Below the pieces are notes generated by a model, which saw only the letters and a program-made list of their open reading frames with translations, was not told the origin of the DNA and made no database searches. Shown piece by piece: positions 1 through 12,300 of a DNA stretch of 64,000 nucleotides. The position numbers and the translations under genes were made by a program. The stretch comes from Poronia punctata (Eukaryota > Ascomycota > Sordariomycetes > Xylariales > Xylariaceae). The stretch lies in NCBI GenBank assembly GCA_022579005.1, contig MU401472.1, forward strand, positions 212,655 to 276,654, read 5' to 3'. The number at the start of each line of letters is the position of its first letter. Position 1 is the first letter of the stretch.

Positions 1-980
1 AGGATTGCTGAGGATAAAAAGGGTACAGCATATGCATCTTTCTCCAACATTCCATCCTTTTGGAATTTCCGTAATGAAATTAGGTAGGTTATGATATGTA
101 CACGACAAGTACGCGCCGCATGTGGCAGACATATATTTTGGAGATGGCGCCTGGTTGGATTTGCAAGCCCGACACTCGTCACTCTACCAGATACACTCAG
201 GTTGATGATAGACAAATTGGCAAGGGCTCCCCTTTTTTGTCATTATCGACGTTGTACGCGTCCTGCACCGCCACGATCTGGACAAGGTGGGTGGCAGGTA
301 TTGGGATTTTAGTATTTCCTTGCCCAAGAGCGGTCTCAGACACCCTAGTGACCATCAAATGTTACGGAACAAGCCAGACTCGAACCCTTGCAAGGGCCAG
401 TTACGATTGGCCGAGGCGCCGTCTCGGGAGCGTGGGTCTGCCCTGATTTCAACTTTCACTAAACCTGTTCAGGGCAAATGCACGATCTGGCCTTAGCCAC
501 ACGTAGTCAAGCCACCGAATCGCTCTCGTCGCGCGCGTCTGTTCACTGTCCCCCTTCTGGTCCCTTAAAACAAGATATAATTTACTAAAGTGGTTGCTGC
601 TTGTCTGTCTCGGGGCGCGGCAACATGGGGCTGGCTGATAGCCGGATGGTGCCATAATATTCTCTGTCCATGCATAGTACCCGGCCAGCCCAGCCTAGTA
701 GGTATACCAGGTCGAGCAATCATGGTTTTTCGTTTTGTTTTGTTTTATTTTCTTCCAAATTCTGTTTTAGCTGCCATTGCCCGTCGTCGACATCCGTACA
801 CGATTTGATGTTCTTCCTTTGACCCACGTTCGCTTAACCTCATAACAGCTACGCAGTATACCCGTAATATAGTACAGTGCTTTCCTGTGTATTATATACG
901 ATTGAAGTACGACCGACTTGTAACAGTTAGCGTGGATTTGCAAGGGCTTATTTGATACCCGATCTCACATTCCCATCTCG
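1..980. other. Intergenic, no gene seen
   Basis: The short open frames here overlap each other on both strands and show no recognisable domain or plausible splice extension. The stretch just before 981 is the presumed promoter and 5' leader of the following plus-strand gene. A tRNA B-box-like string near 371-388 on the minus strand was considered and rejected. Confidence 0.5.
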
Positions 981-1511
981 ATGCACAACGAAATCCAAGG
1001 TGCCGTTGCGATGGCGGACAGAAGCACGGCCACAGGACAAGAGGTCAAGCCTTATAGGATACACGTGAGTCGGCTACATACCCCCTTCTACGACATACAC
1101 ATTCTGTTTCCTATAGGACATAGACATGCGCTTCAGATAGAGGTGTCTGGTGGTTAAAACGTCAAGACCAATGGCTAACGCTCGTCCGTCTTGCTCTTTA
1201 GGTTTCTTCTCGCTATCTCAACCTCACCAAGCAGAAACTTGAGATCGCGAGGTTACCCCATGAGTTCGAAGAACCTAGGTCGGTAGACTGGTGGCAGCCA
1301 AAGTCTCAGGTCGAACCACTAATTGACTTCTGGTGAGTCACATGCCTGCAAGCTTTCGCCGTGTGTAACAAGCATTGGATATACATACGTATATATATAT
1401 ATATATATATATATGTATCCGATGAGGGTTCTTCTCATCGTCCTTCCTGTAATTACGGCACTTGGAGCGTCCCTGGGCCTGGGTCTTTCTGCCATGACGA
1501 GCATACGCTCT

Positions 1512-1548
<37 letters not shown>

Positions 1549-3142
1549 CTGGACTGAGGGCATACATGGAGATCCAATGTCGTTACGCACCCCTACGTCA
1601 CATATCACATGGCACAAAGACAGGGGCGAATCTGGATGATGGGCTGACCTGCTTAGGCTCGAGCAATACCAATGGAGAGATCAGGAGCAAAAGATGAATG
1701 GGCTACCCCAGTTCCGTACTGGCTTCACCGTCCCTCAATCTGATACGCCGATAAGAACTCAGTTTATTCACGTCAAATCCTCACACGCGAATGCAGTACC
1801 ACTTTTGCTCATCCCTCCTTTCCCCTTCCCAAGCCTCGTTATGGGGCATCTAGTCAAACTGTTCACAACCCCAGAAGGCGCGGAGGGCCCTCAGCCTTTC
1901 CATCTTGTTATCCCTTCACTGCCGGGTCTGGGTTTCAGCGACCCTCTGCCCACAAACACGCCCGTCATCTCTACTACGGCGGGCATGTTGGACACACTGA
2001 TGAAACGCCTGGGCTATCGATTCTATCTCGTCACAAACGCAGGCGCTGGGACTTCTTCTCCAGCTCAGATCGACTTCAAGATAGCCGAATGGTTATCCAC
2101 GCAATATTCGGACTCCTGCCTCGGGTCCCATTTTATTTCGCCCCCTTTACCCCGGCCGAAATTGCAAGAGGCGCCTGTCGAGTGGGCTAAATGGTCCGTT
2201 GCCAAGCATTTCGGAGCTGCAATATCGGGGTATCGCGCCGAGGATCTTTCCGCCTTTAAGCGCGGCGGTTCTGCGCCGGCGCAATCATCAGGGATACCGT
2301 GGGAGTTACCGCAACCAGGACAAACCGGGCTCGGACAGCTGGGCCTCAACGAGCCCAATACGTTAGCCTACGCCCTCTGCGACTCCCCAACGGGTCTCTT
2401 AGTCTTCATGTTAAAGGCACTCCGTCTTTTAGCCCCAGAGAGGGAGTTCACGCCGACGGAGATCATCAACTTCACGCAAGTTGCCTGGCTTCCCGGGCCG
2501 GAAGCGGCCCTCCGCTCCTGGGGTTATTGTCTACAACACCCGGAGAAGCCGAGCAAAAAGGCCACTGGCGGCCGGCCGCGCGTGGCACTAACGGTGTTTT
2601 TAGGCAACGAGCAGCAACAAAACAATGATAACACCACAGGTCGACCACCGTACGGGGAGAAAAGGACGCCATACTCTTGTCCCGGCTGGGCCAGGACACG
2701 TTACAACGTGGTACACACGCACCGCGCGCCCGGACGGCCGGGCCTTCTTGCCTGGGAACGGCCCGAGATGATAGTATCCGGCGCACGGGGTCTCGCAGCC
2801 GCCGTGCTGAAAGAAGACGCCCGTCTCAAGCCATCTCCCAGACAAGAGGAGTCAGAGACGGCGGCGGCAGAGGCGGAAGAGGAGATATCCGTCGAAGTAA
2901 CAACTCCATTCGAAGAACGACGACCGGTTTTCGTCCACCCTCAAACGCACACCCAACAGGGCCTGCTAGCGCCCCCGAGGAAAGAGGAGCAGCAGCAGCA
3001 ACAGCAGCAGCAGCGCCTGCAACCTGTCAGGGAGTCTAGTGACGATACCAAGGTCGCTAGTAGTCGCGAGAGTCTCCCCGTCAAGACCCCTTCACCTCTG
3101 CCGAGTCCCTCGTCTCCTGCTATCACGGTCGGGGGGGCTTGA
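981..3142 (+). CDS. Epoxide-hydrolase-like alpha/beta-hydrolase pseudoenzyme
   Basis: Three exons, 981-1064, 1202-1332 and 1657-3142, give 566 residues in one continuous frame. Residues about 23-85 match the epoxide hydrolase N-terminal (EHN) domain: YRIHVS start, DWWQP and PLIDFW around residues 56-72, then LEQYQWRDQEQ. Residues about 85-330 follow the alpha/beta-hydrolase core. The catalytic signatures are gone. The HGWPGS oxyanion segment is replaced by a proline/phenylalanine-rich PPFPFPS (125-131). The GGDWG nucleophile elbow reads NAGAG (199-203), so no Asp sits at the nucleophile position. The C-terminal GGHFAALE region reads GRPGLLAWE, without the catalytic His. The last ~150 residues are low complexity, with a poly-Gln run. 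I infer a non-enzymatic or altered role; the fold assignment is firmer than the function. Intron 2 (1333-1656) holds two long AT microsatellites. It converges with the elongase gene. Confidence 0.78.
1391..1414. repeat. (AT)12 microsatellite in intron
   Basis: Perfect AT dinucleotide run inside intron 2 of the epoxide-hydrolase-like gene. Confidence 0.95.
1515..1544. repeat. (TA)15 microsatellite in intron
   Basis: Second perfect dinucleotide run in the same intron, about 100 bp after the first. The two runs are complementary and could pair as a hairpin in the pre-mRNA. They also explain why this intron (324 bp) is much longer than the others in the window. Confidence 0.95.
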
Positions 3143-4064
3143 ATACGGTCTCGCATATGGATTAATCTCATGTCCGAATATCGGAAAAGGGGCGAAAACT
3201 AGAAGAAGAAGAAGAAAGGAAAGCACGAAAAGGACGGAAAAAGAAAAGTTGCATTGGGAACCACCCCCTTTTCTCTATGCTGAGATGAGAGTTGCGGTTG
3301 AATGGATAGGCGCACAAGAGGATACGAAGTTCTCCATCTCCTTCTGTAAATAAAGATACCAGGCTCTCTAGATACAAGTTCCAAAAATGTTTAGGATGAT
3401 GATAGTCGAGCAAGCATTCGTACATTTTCTGAGACCTCGGGCAAGGACAAAGTGAATTATTTCCCTCCCCTTATTTATATGCGCAATGTAGATATATGTT
3501 AACTTTTAACCTACTTCTGAGCCAACTTATTGACTGATCATTATATAGGTATGTCCCAGCTCCAGACCATGACCGAAGTGGCCATCTAGCTAGTCCGAGC
3601 AAACAAACTATAGGCATCTCTATAGAGTATAATATCATTGATTATTATTTGGTCGTTCATATTATTTTTATGTCGTTTTACCGGTCCATTCCCCGGTCCC
3701 TTGGAGCCAAACACGCGGCTACGAGCAGGTCAACCCGTGCAAACTGACATGGCGAGACATTTCTCTCGCTAACCTGTTGGCCCTCCCATATGTTCAAGTC
3801 GTTACACAGCCAATCCAAACTCCTGTTAGTGCACTTCCCTTTGACCCCTAATATCTACAAATGCAACACCCAGGTTCGTCCAACCCAAAGCTCGTCAGGT
3901 TATTCGTTGCTGAATACATCGTTATGGGTGATAACGTCACTAATACAACGGTTGAACCGAACCAGCAAGAGCCCCCCACAGAGGCTGCTTTGCCGGATTA
4001 AAGCTAGGAATCGTAGTGGGACCTCGCCAAGGTAATATCGCCAACGGCGAGGATGCCGTTATAT
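3143..4064. other. Convergent intergenic region
   Basis: 3' ends of the plus-strand epoxide-hydrolase-like gene and the minus-strand elongase meet here. A purine-rich stretch with AGAAGAAG repeats lies near 3200-3245. No conserved ORF was recognised. Confidence 0.5.
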
Positions 4065-5297
4065 CTATGCTTTGCGAGAGCGAGGGATAGAACCATTGGC
4101 TCTCTTGGATCCCGTGGTTTGCGCCTGTCCATTTTGCGAGGCGTTTGCAATAACATGTGGGTCGGGAAGAGGGGCCTGAGACATGCGACGGAGGGTCTTG
4201 CGGGAGCTCGGTGCCTTGCGCTCCTTCTTGTATGTAGCAAAGTAGAACGAGATGAAGAGGACGAGGTACGATGTGAGCGTTCCCATACCGGCAAAGGCAG
4301 CGAACTCCTCGCCGGCGCACTTCCCAGCACTCGGCATCCAGGGGAAGTAGGTCGACGTGAAATACGTATAAGAGGCAAAGTAGACAAAGCCTGCCAAATC
4401 AATTAGTATCATCCCCATGTAATCTGCTTCTTCAGTCGTGTCTTCATCTACTTACCGAGGTCGATAACAAACTGGATGATCTGGAGGCGGGTGATCCACT
4501 CCTTCCACCAGATCTTGATGCCACGCGCACTCTGGAAGTAGTACCAGTACATGACAACATGGACGGTCAAGTTAAGGGTGATAGGGACCCATGAGACAGC
4601 GGTTGAGCCGATTAGCTGAGTGTAGCAGAGGAAAGCGGTCGCACCATGGTGGTAGCAGTGGAGGAAGGCTTTGCATAAGTGCGTTAGCAGTTTGGCACAT
4701 CAAGTTTGGCCAATGTAGCGGGCGGCAGGGACACGGCAGGGACACTCACTCAGAGGCTTCTTCTTCAGGAAGAGGAAGACGGTATCCAGGAATTCGAGGT
4801 ACTTGGTCAGGTAATTCAACTATGCCGGATTAGCAGGCCGAACGCGGATGCCTCGACAAGGGGCTTCGTCATACATAGTACAGGACAACCAGGCGCTGAG
4901 TCCAACCGCCCTCGGCGTCGCAGATGGCATGGAAGATGCCATGGCGGGCGACGGTGGGAATCAATTGCTCGAGGAAGAGGACGAGGAGGATTCCGCTGAC
5001 AGAGGTCAGGATGAAGTTATGGATCAAGAACAAACTCTTAAGCCTGAATGGCTCTCGGTTCCGCATCCATTCGCGACCACCAAAAATAATGCTGTAGTAC
5101 ACGACGGAGAATATCAAAGACTCTTTCAGGGTCGACAATGGCGTCTTGCCAGCGACGAACTTGAACTCATCGGCAGGGTAACCCACGACAGCCTCGAAAG
5201 CCTTGCTGAAGTAGGGCCAGAGCGGCACGCCAAAGGGGGTGTCGAGGGTTGGGACGGGGACAGATTCCCACAACGAAGCGGGAGCTGGCGTAGCCAT
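4065..5297 (-). CDS. Fatty acid elongase (ELO family)
   Basis: Four exons on the minus strand: 4875-5297, 4750-4819, 4456-4668 and 4065-4390, joined by GT-AG introns of 55, 81 and 65 bp. The last has a TACTAAT branch site. The joined frame is 343 residues, usual for fungal ELO/GNS1/SUR4 proteins. The family condenses malonyl-CoA with long-chain acyl-CoA in the ER membrane, the first step of very-long-chain fatty acid and sphingolipid acyl chain synthesis. The diagnostic histidine box HCYHH lies in exon 3, preceded by the KKKPLTFLH stretch, which is created exactly by the exon 2-3 junction. Several hydrophobic segments fit a multi-pass membrane protein. The C-terminal ~65 residues are hydrophilic and basic. 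The start ATG at 5297 is the first in frame. Which of the fungal elongases (chain-length specificity) it is cannot be told. Confidence 0.93.
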
Positions 5298-7125
5298 CTT
5301 GCGCGTCGACTCTGCGGTTGGTGATTATTGGTTTCCGAAAAAGGTAGTCGGTCTCGACAATGATTGTTCGGATAGAAATAGGACAGAATGCGATTAATGA
5401 GTCGTGTCCGCCGGGTAAGCCTAGAATCCGTTTAGGCCACGCGGACGCGATGTATTGGACAACTTAATCGAAATATCAAGGGAGTGACAGGAAAGGGCGT
5501 CAGAGCCGTGATTACAACAATATTTCCCTACGACAAATTCACCAACCCTCGAGACACAAGAAGTAAAAGAAGGAAATCACGAAAAGTCCGTGTGGTATGG
5601 ACGGGAAGAAAGGGCCATTAATAAAATTGGTCAAAGGGGGATTGCCATACAGGATCTTTTTTTCCCACTTCGTCCCCTTTCCAATGTCAAAGCTTGGAAG
5701 CCCCTACACACACGGATTTTCGGGCTTCTCGGCACGGAAATTTCAAGCGCGACTTGCCAAGCATCTTTGAAGTGGAGGCAGGTACCGCCTACAGCATACC
5801 AAATGCACGTGTTAGAAGTCGTACTCCTCCAGTCCCTGCTCCCCTTTCGGTGCTAGTGGCAATCTCAGACTGGCATATCCCCACAGTGAAAACCAATCCC
5901 GTGCATCTCGTTGGACAAGAGGAGACCACATCTAATCTACCATAGCATCCAACTTTTGTACCTTCAGGGATGCCAATTTGTCCTAAAACGTATTACCAAC
6001 CCGCTGTCACCGTCCTTTTGTTCGATCCGAGGCCTACCTGCTCGTATGCGTAAGTTATGTTAAAAGCCTAATTGTAGCATCTGGTATACCTATATGGCCT
6101 ACAACCTTCAGCGCGAGATAATCGATTCAAACGATATTTAATATATTTAATAGGTGCAGGCGGGCACAATTGTGACAAGATGAAGGTCCTGTGTTGGTTG
6201 GATTTCAAAGTTTTATTTCCAACATACTGTAGATGATGACTTCCTAGGTTACATAAAAAGCCATAAAAATACCTATGCTATTCATACAAAGCTGTCGAGG
6301 GATCCCATGTTTGTTGAATAAAGCGTTGCATTTACACATGCTCCAGAGTTGTACTACATCTGCACTTACCAGCCTGTCACATGTTTCCTTCATTGTAACT
6401 TGGTTTACGGGAACAATGTGAGACTTTTATACGTGCACGTACATCAGCCTTAAGTAATATGCCTTTACCAATTGTAAGGATGATGCAACAAGTTGTTGGA
6501 ACTTCCATCGAGTACAGGACAACTACTGTAGTACTGCGATTGTGCAAAGCAGCAGCATACCACCCGCAGTAGGTACCTACGACGTGGTACTCCTTGAGAC
6601 TAACGCTCAGACCACATGTTCTATGATAGACTTCACCTTCACCGTACCTGACCAAAAGAGCTGAGAAGTGAGCAGGCCAAGATGCAGGAAAAGAGCATGG
6701 CACATGATTGGCGTATTATAGTGAGGAATAGGAGCTACCCAAGCACCCAAGCACCCAAGCATGAGCCGTAGCTTTGCTACTGTGCCTACCTGGTACTGAA
6801 GTGCCTGAGCAACAGCCAAGACACTCGCTGTAGAGTACTGTAGCAAGTGTGGTCATCACTGGGCAATGCCCAGTAATAAGGTTAGGTCCCCATATATTTC
6901 CACAAAATTGGACTTCCCACCAATCAGAAGACGGACCTGCTTTGTGAGCGACTTCTCTTCTTTTCTCCTGCCACAGCCAGGTCGAATCATTTGATGGCAG
7001 AATTTATTGCACGACTCGGACTCCATCGCCCAAAACAACACTCCCTTTCATCAATTAGCTGACCGAACAAGCCCACGCCGGCCCTCTCCGCTCTCCTCTC
7101 TACCACGAAACCCAGAAGACTCGCC
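5298..7125. other. Divergent intergenic region between elongase and COX6
   Basis: About 1.8 kb shared upstream of the minus-strand elongase and the plus-strand COX6. Open frames in it are short, overlap on both strands and have no recognisable domains. A triple repeat of CAAGCACC lies near 6738-6762. Confidence 0.5.
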
Positions 7126-7975
7126 ATGTCGCCCACATCTCTTCTCCGCGTCGCCGCCCGCGGCCCTACCCAAACCTTTTTCCGCGCATATCGTCCAGTC
7201 GCTCCTTCTCGGGCCAGCGCTGCCATCGTCCCGGCTCTTATTGCCGGTTCCAGCCTCAACTTCAGCACCACCGTCGCCCGCCGCAGCGAGCACCACGAAG
7301 AGACCTTCGAAGAGTTCACCGCCAGGTAAGGGAATGCCACATGATTCACGCAATACGGGCGCGCTGGAGTAAATTACCGAGAGGGATCGGATGGAATCTG
7401 CGTCGGGAACTTTCGGCTGGCCGACAGAGCTTTCCCATATGTAACCTCGGACCTCATCCAGAACCTGCAAAAAAGGGCCAATCGCCCCCCCAATAGCGTC
7501 GCATAACGTCGATTGGAAGCTGATTGAAGCTTTGCAATAGGTATGAGAAGGAATTCGAAGGCGTGCAGGATGTCTTTGAGCTTCAGGTTCGTCATCTCTT
7601 TTTCCACCCACAAGCTCCACTCGACCTCCCACCCCCCTCGATTCGATATGTAATACATATTACATCACCACCCAGCGGGTGAATTTAATCAATCGATGGT
7701 TTGTCGAGATACTAATTGTTTTTCTGGTGTAGCGCAATCTGAACAACGCTTTCGCTTACGATCTCGTCCCCTCTCCCTCGGTCCTCCAGGCTGCCCTCAA
7801 GGCCGCGAGGAGGGTCAACGACTTCCCCACTGCCGTCCGCGTCTTCGAGGGTGTTAAGGCCAAGGTCGAGAACAAGGGGCAGTATCAGCAGTACCTCGAT
7901 GAGCTGAAGCCCCTGCGCGAGGAGCTCGGCATCGTGTTAAAGGAGGACCTGTACCCTGAGGAAGCCTCCCAATAA
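7126..7975 (+). CDS. COX6: Cytochrome c oxidase subunit VI (mammalian COX5A homologue)
   Basis: Three exons, 7126-7325, 7541-7586 and 7733-7975, give 162 residues. The product is a nuclear-encoded subunit of respiratory complex IV, peripheral on the matrix side of the inner mitochondrial membrane. The first ~50 residues are Arg/Ser/Ala-rich without acids, as in a mitochondrial presequence. The mature part has the family's EETFEEFTARYEKEF start, the LQRNLNNAFAYDLVPSP core and the RRVNDFPTAVRVFEGVKAK helix, ending shortly after the ELGI motif. The 46-bp middle exon is defined by consensus donors and acceptors, with frame kept on both sides. Length matches fungal orthologues. It converges with the HDA-subunit gene. 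Confidence 0.95.
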
Positions 7976-9062
7976 ATGCAATTGCGCTTCGCCATGCCGG
8001 CAAAACAAATCGGCCTTGAGGGGAATGGGTTAGGGGATAACCCCCGATTCATCTTCTCGGAAACCTGCGGCTGAACCTCATCTACGTTTCGATCTCTGAC
8101 TGGCGAAGCCGAATCGGATGAAGCGAACAAAGCTAGCTCTGGGGAGAAATCAGATTCAAAACTGGCCGGGCTGGCGTCGCTTTTGGATCCCATAAACCGC
8201 CACGTGTACATGTCTATACTACTACTACTACTATTAACAACCTTTTTTTCCCAAGAAAAGACAGAACAAACGTTAAGATATTCGATATGTTTTCAACGAA
8301 AGCAAAACCGAGGGATATAGAAAGGAGGTCGATTGTTTAGAAGAAACCACATCAGGGCGTGAAGATTAGAGACGAGACAGCTCGTCCAAAATATTTTTTC
8401 TTTTGTCGTGTAAAGCATTCATGTTTTTCAATCAACGAACTTTGTGTCGCCACTGCAGTGTTTTGAGGAAAGAGTGCTTGCTGTGCTTTTCGTGATACTA
8501 GGAGAAACCTCTTGTCTCTGAGGCCATCGTCAACTCTAAAGGAATGTGATAGTGTTTGCTAACAGTATATAGACCCTCCAATTCATCATCTTAATGTCTG
8601 TGTGTGTGTACAGGGGAGGAGAAGATAATCTATAGAATCATATATCTCTTCTCTATCCTTCTCTCAATTAAACAACACCACGTACAGTTAGTACACTTGA
8701 AGGTTATGTATTGCAAGTAGGATTTTGTATTTCTCTTTCACAAGCCATTACACACGAATAGAAAGACGATCTAGTACCACCACGCCATCTCTCTTCCCTC
8801 TCAGTACGATAGAATGGAGAAGAACAAACAGTGTTAGTATTACGTAGTGTTGACGGAATTTTTTAAAAAAAAATACTAGGATTTTTATAAAACAGATAGA
8901 ATACGAGGAAACAACAACAATATTCTATTTTTGGTTTGTCATATCCCGTTTTCGCCCGTCCCCTTATATTATCTTTTTGCTTAAGTTTAATTATCCCTTT
9001 GTATAACACCCTTATCCATCTACCTTAACCCCATGTCCCGAGGCGCAAATGCCGATGCGCTG

Positions 9063-9108
<46 letters not shown>

Positions 9109-9341
9109 GTAATAGAAAGAATGGAAAAAGTAACCCCGGAGGACAAATCGAAGAGGGTTATGAGCCCGATCCCGATTCGGATCCCTTAAGTCCGGTAGAC
9201 TGAGTTGATTTTACACAATAGTTAAATAGATACATGCGTATGTCCTGAGGAGGACTAATGAATAATGGCAGAAAGACGTGACTAGTACGAAGCGTCATTC
9301 CCGTGGCGAAAAGAAAGAAAGGAGAGGGTGTTATTGACAGC
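7976..9341. other. Convergent intergenic region
   Basis: Lies between the 3' ends of COX6 and the HDA-subunit gene. It is AT-rich, with several T and A runs and a TG microsatellite. A minus-strand ORF at 7885-8211 overlaps COX6 exon 3 and looks spurious. Confidence 0.5.
9065..9107. repeat. (TG)21 microsatellite
   Basis: Near-perfect TG run downstream of the HDA-subunit stop codon, probably in or near its 3' UTR. Confidence 0.95.
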
Positions 9342-12300
9342 CTAAAATCTCTGGTCACGCAAGTGAGATAATCGACTGGCGCCAGGTCCCAGGTTATACG
9401 GCGATGAGTTTGCAGCGACTGCTCCCGGAGCTTCGAAGACTCCTGTTGGCGGGGCGGGACTAGTACCCCGGCTACTACTCGGGCCTCCCATCGCACTGGG
9501 GCCTCGATTTCCCGTCCGTGGACTCATGACACCGAGAGAGCTGAGTCTGGGACTATGGGGTACACTAGACTGCCTAGTCTCCCTGCGGCCTGTTTTGAGA
9601 GCTCTGAGCTCGTCCTTGGCGCGGTTGAGTTCCAACTCGCGATCACGGAGCTGGCTCTTGTAATCCTTGACCTGTAGACTGAGTGACCGGACCTCGTTTC
9701 GCGCCTGGACTTTGTTGGCCTCGACTATATTGCTGTCGGCTTTCCGCGTTAGTTCCGCAATCTGCTTCTCGAAGGCCCGATTCTCGGCCGCCAGCTCCGA
9801 GGCTCGCTGTGACGACTGGTCGTATAGGTTCTTGGTATAGTCGGCATCGCTTTGCAAAAGCACTAGGCGCTGCTGCAAACGCTGCGTCTCGGTCTTGGCT
9901 GTTTCCAGTGCATTTTCCATCTCGCCCAATTTGGTGTGACTCGGATTGGACGAAGCCATAAGATAACGATTCGCTTGAGTCAACTGGGCTTGTAGTTGTG
10001 TCCGTATCGCCTTGAGGGTTTTTACATCGGCCTGGGATCTCTCGAGGCTTTGGCTTAGCACCGCTGCCTTCTCTTGGGCCTCTTTAGCGTTGGTCTCAAA
10101 TATGCCACGGTCGAATAATGCCTCCATATACCGTCTCTGGATCTGGTTGCTCGTCATTCTGTAGCTGTTGACTTCCTTCTGGGCGCGGTCACTAAGCTGA
10201 CGAAACTCCCTCTCCCGCATTTTACTTTCTCCAACCTTGGACTGGAGATCTGCAAGCTATGGTACGCCCGCGTTAGCTGTGCTGGCTGCGTTTCGAGACG
10301 AAGCCGAATAGTGCAGACTCACCCTTCTCGCTATGGTTTCTAGCTCCTCCACCGACACCATGACAGTGCCCTTCTCTAGGCCCGGGGCGGGACTATCTTT
10401 GAATAGGCTCCTCACGCCCTCACTAACATTGCTTGGAGAGGATACGACCTCTGGCTGGGCCATCTTTGGCCTTTTCGGGAATCCTCGATCATCATCGTCC
10501 CCGGCCTAGGTTGGTCAGCGTCAGATACCAACATTACATTGGTTCAACTTACATATGGACGTTTCCGACTCCATGGGTACCCGTCGGTTTCTGCAACGGG
10601 ACCAGTGAACTGCGTCGAATTGATTTGGGAGAATATGTCGCCGAAAACCTCTTCGGGCAGCTTTTGTGGCTCCCAGTAGAAGCCATCTTCATCTTCTTCC
10701 GGCATCTGAATTTGTGCGGCGAATTTCCTGGCGATGGCAAGGGGAGATGGTGGGAAGGCGGTCAGATGAGGCGACGGCGGAGGCGACGGTGTAATCTCCG
10801 GGTTCTCCACCAGTGGCATCGCCGTCACCAATACGCGCATGAGGAGATTCTTCCGCTCCAGGGGTTGTACTTCGTCTGTGATATTCATATTCAAGTGTTG
10901 TATAGACGCTGTCGTGACAAGAGTCAATATAGTCGGGGGTGTAGTGTTGCCGCCGGAAGAGATGAGTTGCGGGCTAAAGGTATGATCGAATACGATGACG
11001 ACGTCAGAGTCTTTTGGGACAACAGATGGCTCATCAGTCGTAGAACAGAGGGTGACAGAGAGAGGATGCCTGGCGTCTGCTGGACCGACGACTTCACGAC
11101 CCGATCGACGATAGCGTGGCCCCTTGCTACGTATCACATGATCAAGCAGGTCGGACAGCTTTCCCGGCCGTGCTAATATCAGGATTCTTTTGTCTGAGCC
11201 CCAACCTAACAGTTTATCCAAGAACTCAGCTACAAAGGCGAATTTCCCGTTTGTGCCACTAACGTGTCTGCTGACCTGCTCCGATGGCAGGGACGAGACA
11301 TCGTCGGCGAAAGGGGGTATATCGCAGATATCGAATAGACGGTTGAACATGATGTCCAGCTTCTCGACAAGATCTTGCCGTGGTGTTTTGTGAGGATACA
11401 CTTGGTAGCAGGAATTATATTCGTGAATCAAGCGTTCGTTGTCACGTATGATGTCGTTGTATTGTGGCCGAATGCTTGCTTGGAACGGGAGTGTAATTAT
11501 ATGTTCGATCGAGCCCGCCGGCGTGTGGGAGTAGTCCACATTTGCCCCTTCGTCGTCCGAGTGGGCGGCTCCAGGGAGTGGAAGAAGAGAGGTCAGGCCA
11601 TCATCTGTCTGGACTGAAGGGCTCCCATCGGCTTCATTTTCTATGGAAAGTGTTAATGTGGACGGATTCAGCGTCGCCGGTTGTTCCATCGGTGGGGCAA
11701 TGAACGGATGCATGGGGACCGCAGCTGCATTTGCTATGACATGATCATGCGACGAGGAAGCATCTATCGTAGGATGTGCCGCCTCGAATGGAGATTCTGC
11801 TTGTATCTGCCGTACCTCCCCGAGAGACGGAAGTGGATGCAACGGTGCGATTGAGGGCACGGCCCTGCTAACCTCTGCCGTTCTCTCATCATCTCCTCGG
11901 GCTTCCGTGGGGGAAGTCGAGTTGTGGAAGATTGGGAGAACCGGGTCCGCCGGCGCCGGAGTTGACGCGGCGAGTAAAGGTGATGCCGCTGTGTTAATGG
12001 GGGGCGTGCTGAAGTGTTCTTCCCGCATTCGTCTCAACCTATCCCGTACACTTTCGGGCGTTGCCGCCGCGGACGCCCCATCCATTGTTGTACAGGGTGT
12101 GGATGGTCTACTTTTGTGCGTTTGGTCTACGGTGATGCAAGGCAAGTCTCCAGACTCGTCAACCTTTTCCACGGCAGCCAGCCTTGTCTCCGGGATGGGC
12201 GGAGATGACTGGAGCCTACCACTTACAGAAGGACTGGCAGATGCCCCTCTGGTGTCATTCAGGTCACTCCGAGGTCGGCCTGGAATCACTTCCACGTCTT

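Noticed and set aside
371..388. tRNA B-box-like string (GGTTCGAGTC on the minus strand)
   Set aside because: The flanking bases do not form a T stem, and no matching A box, anticodon arm or acceptor stem could be placed.
10433..11176. Long plus-strand ORF (247 codons) opposite the HDA-subunit gene
   Set aside because: It is the antisense shadow of a well-supported coding exon and has no domain.
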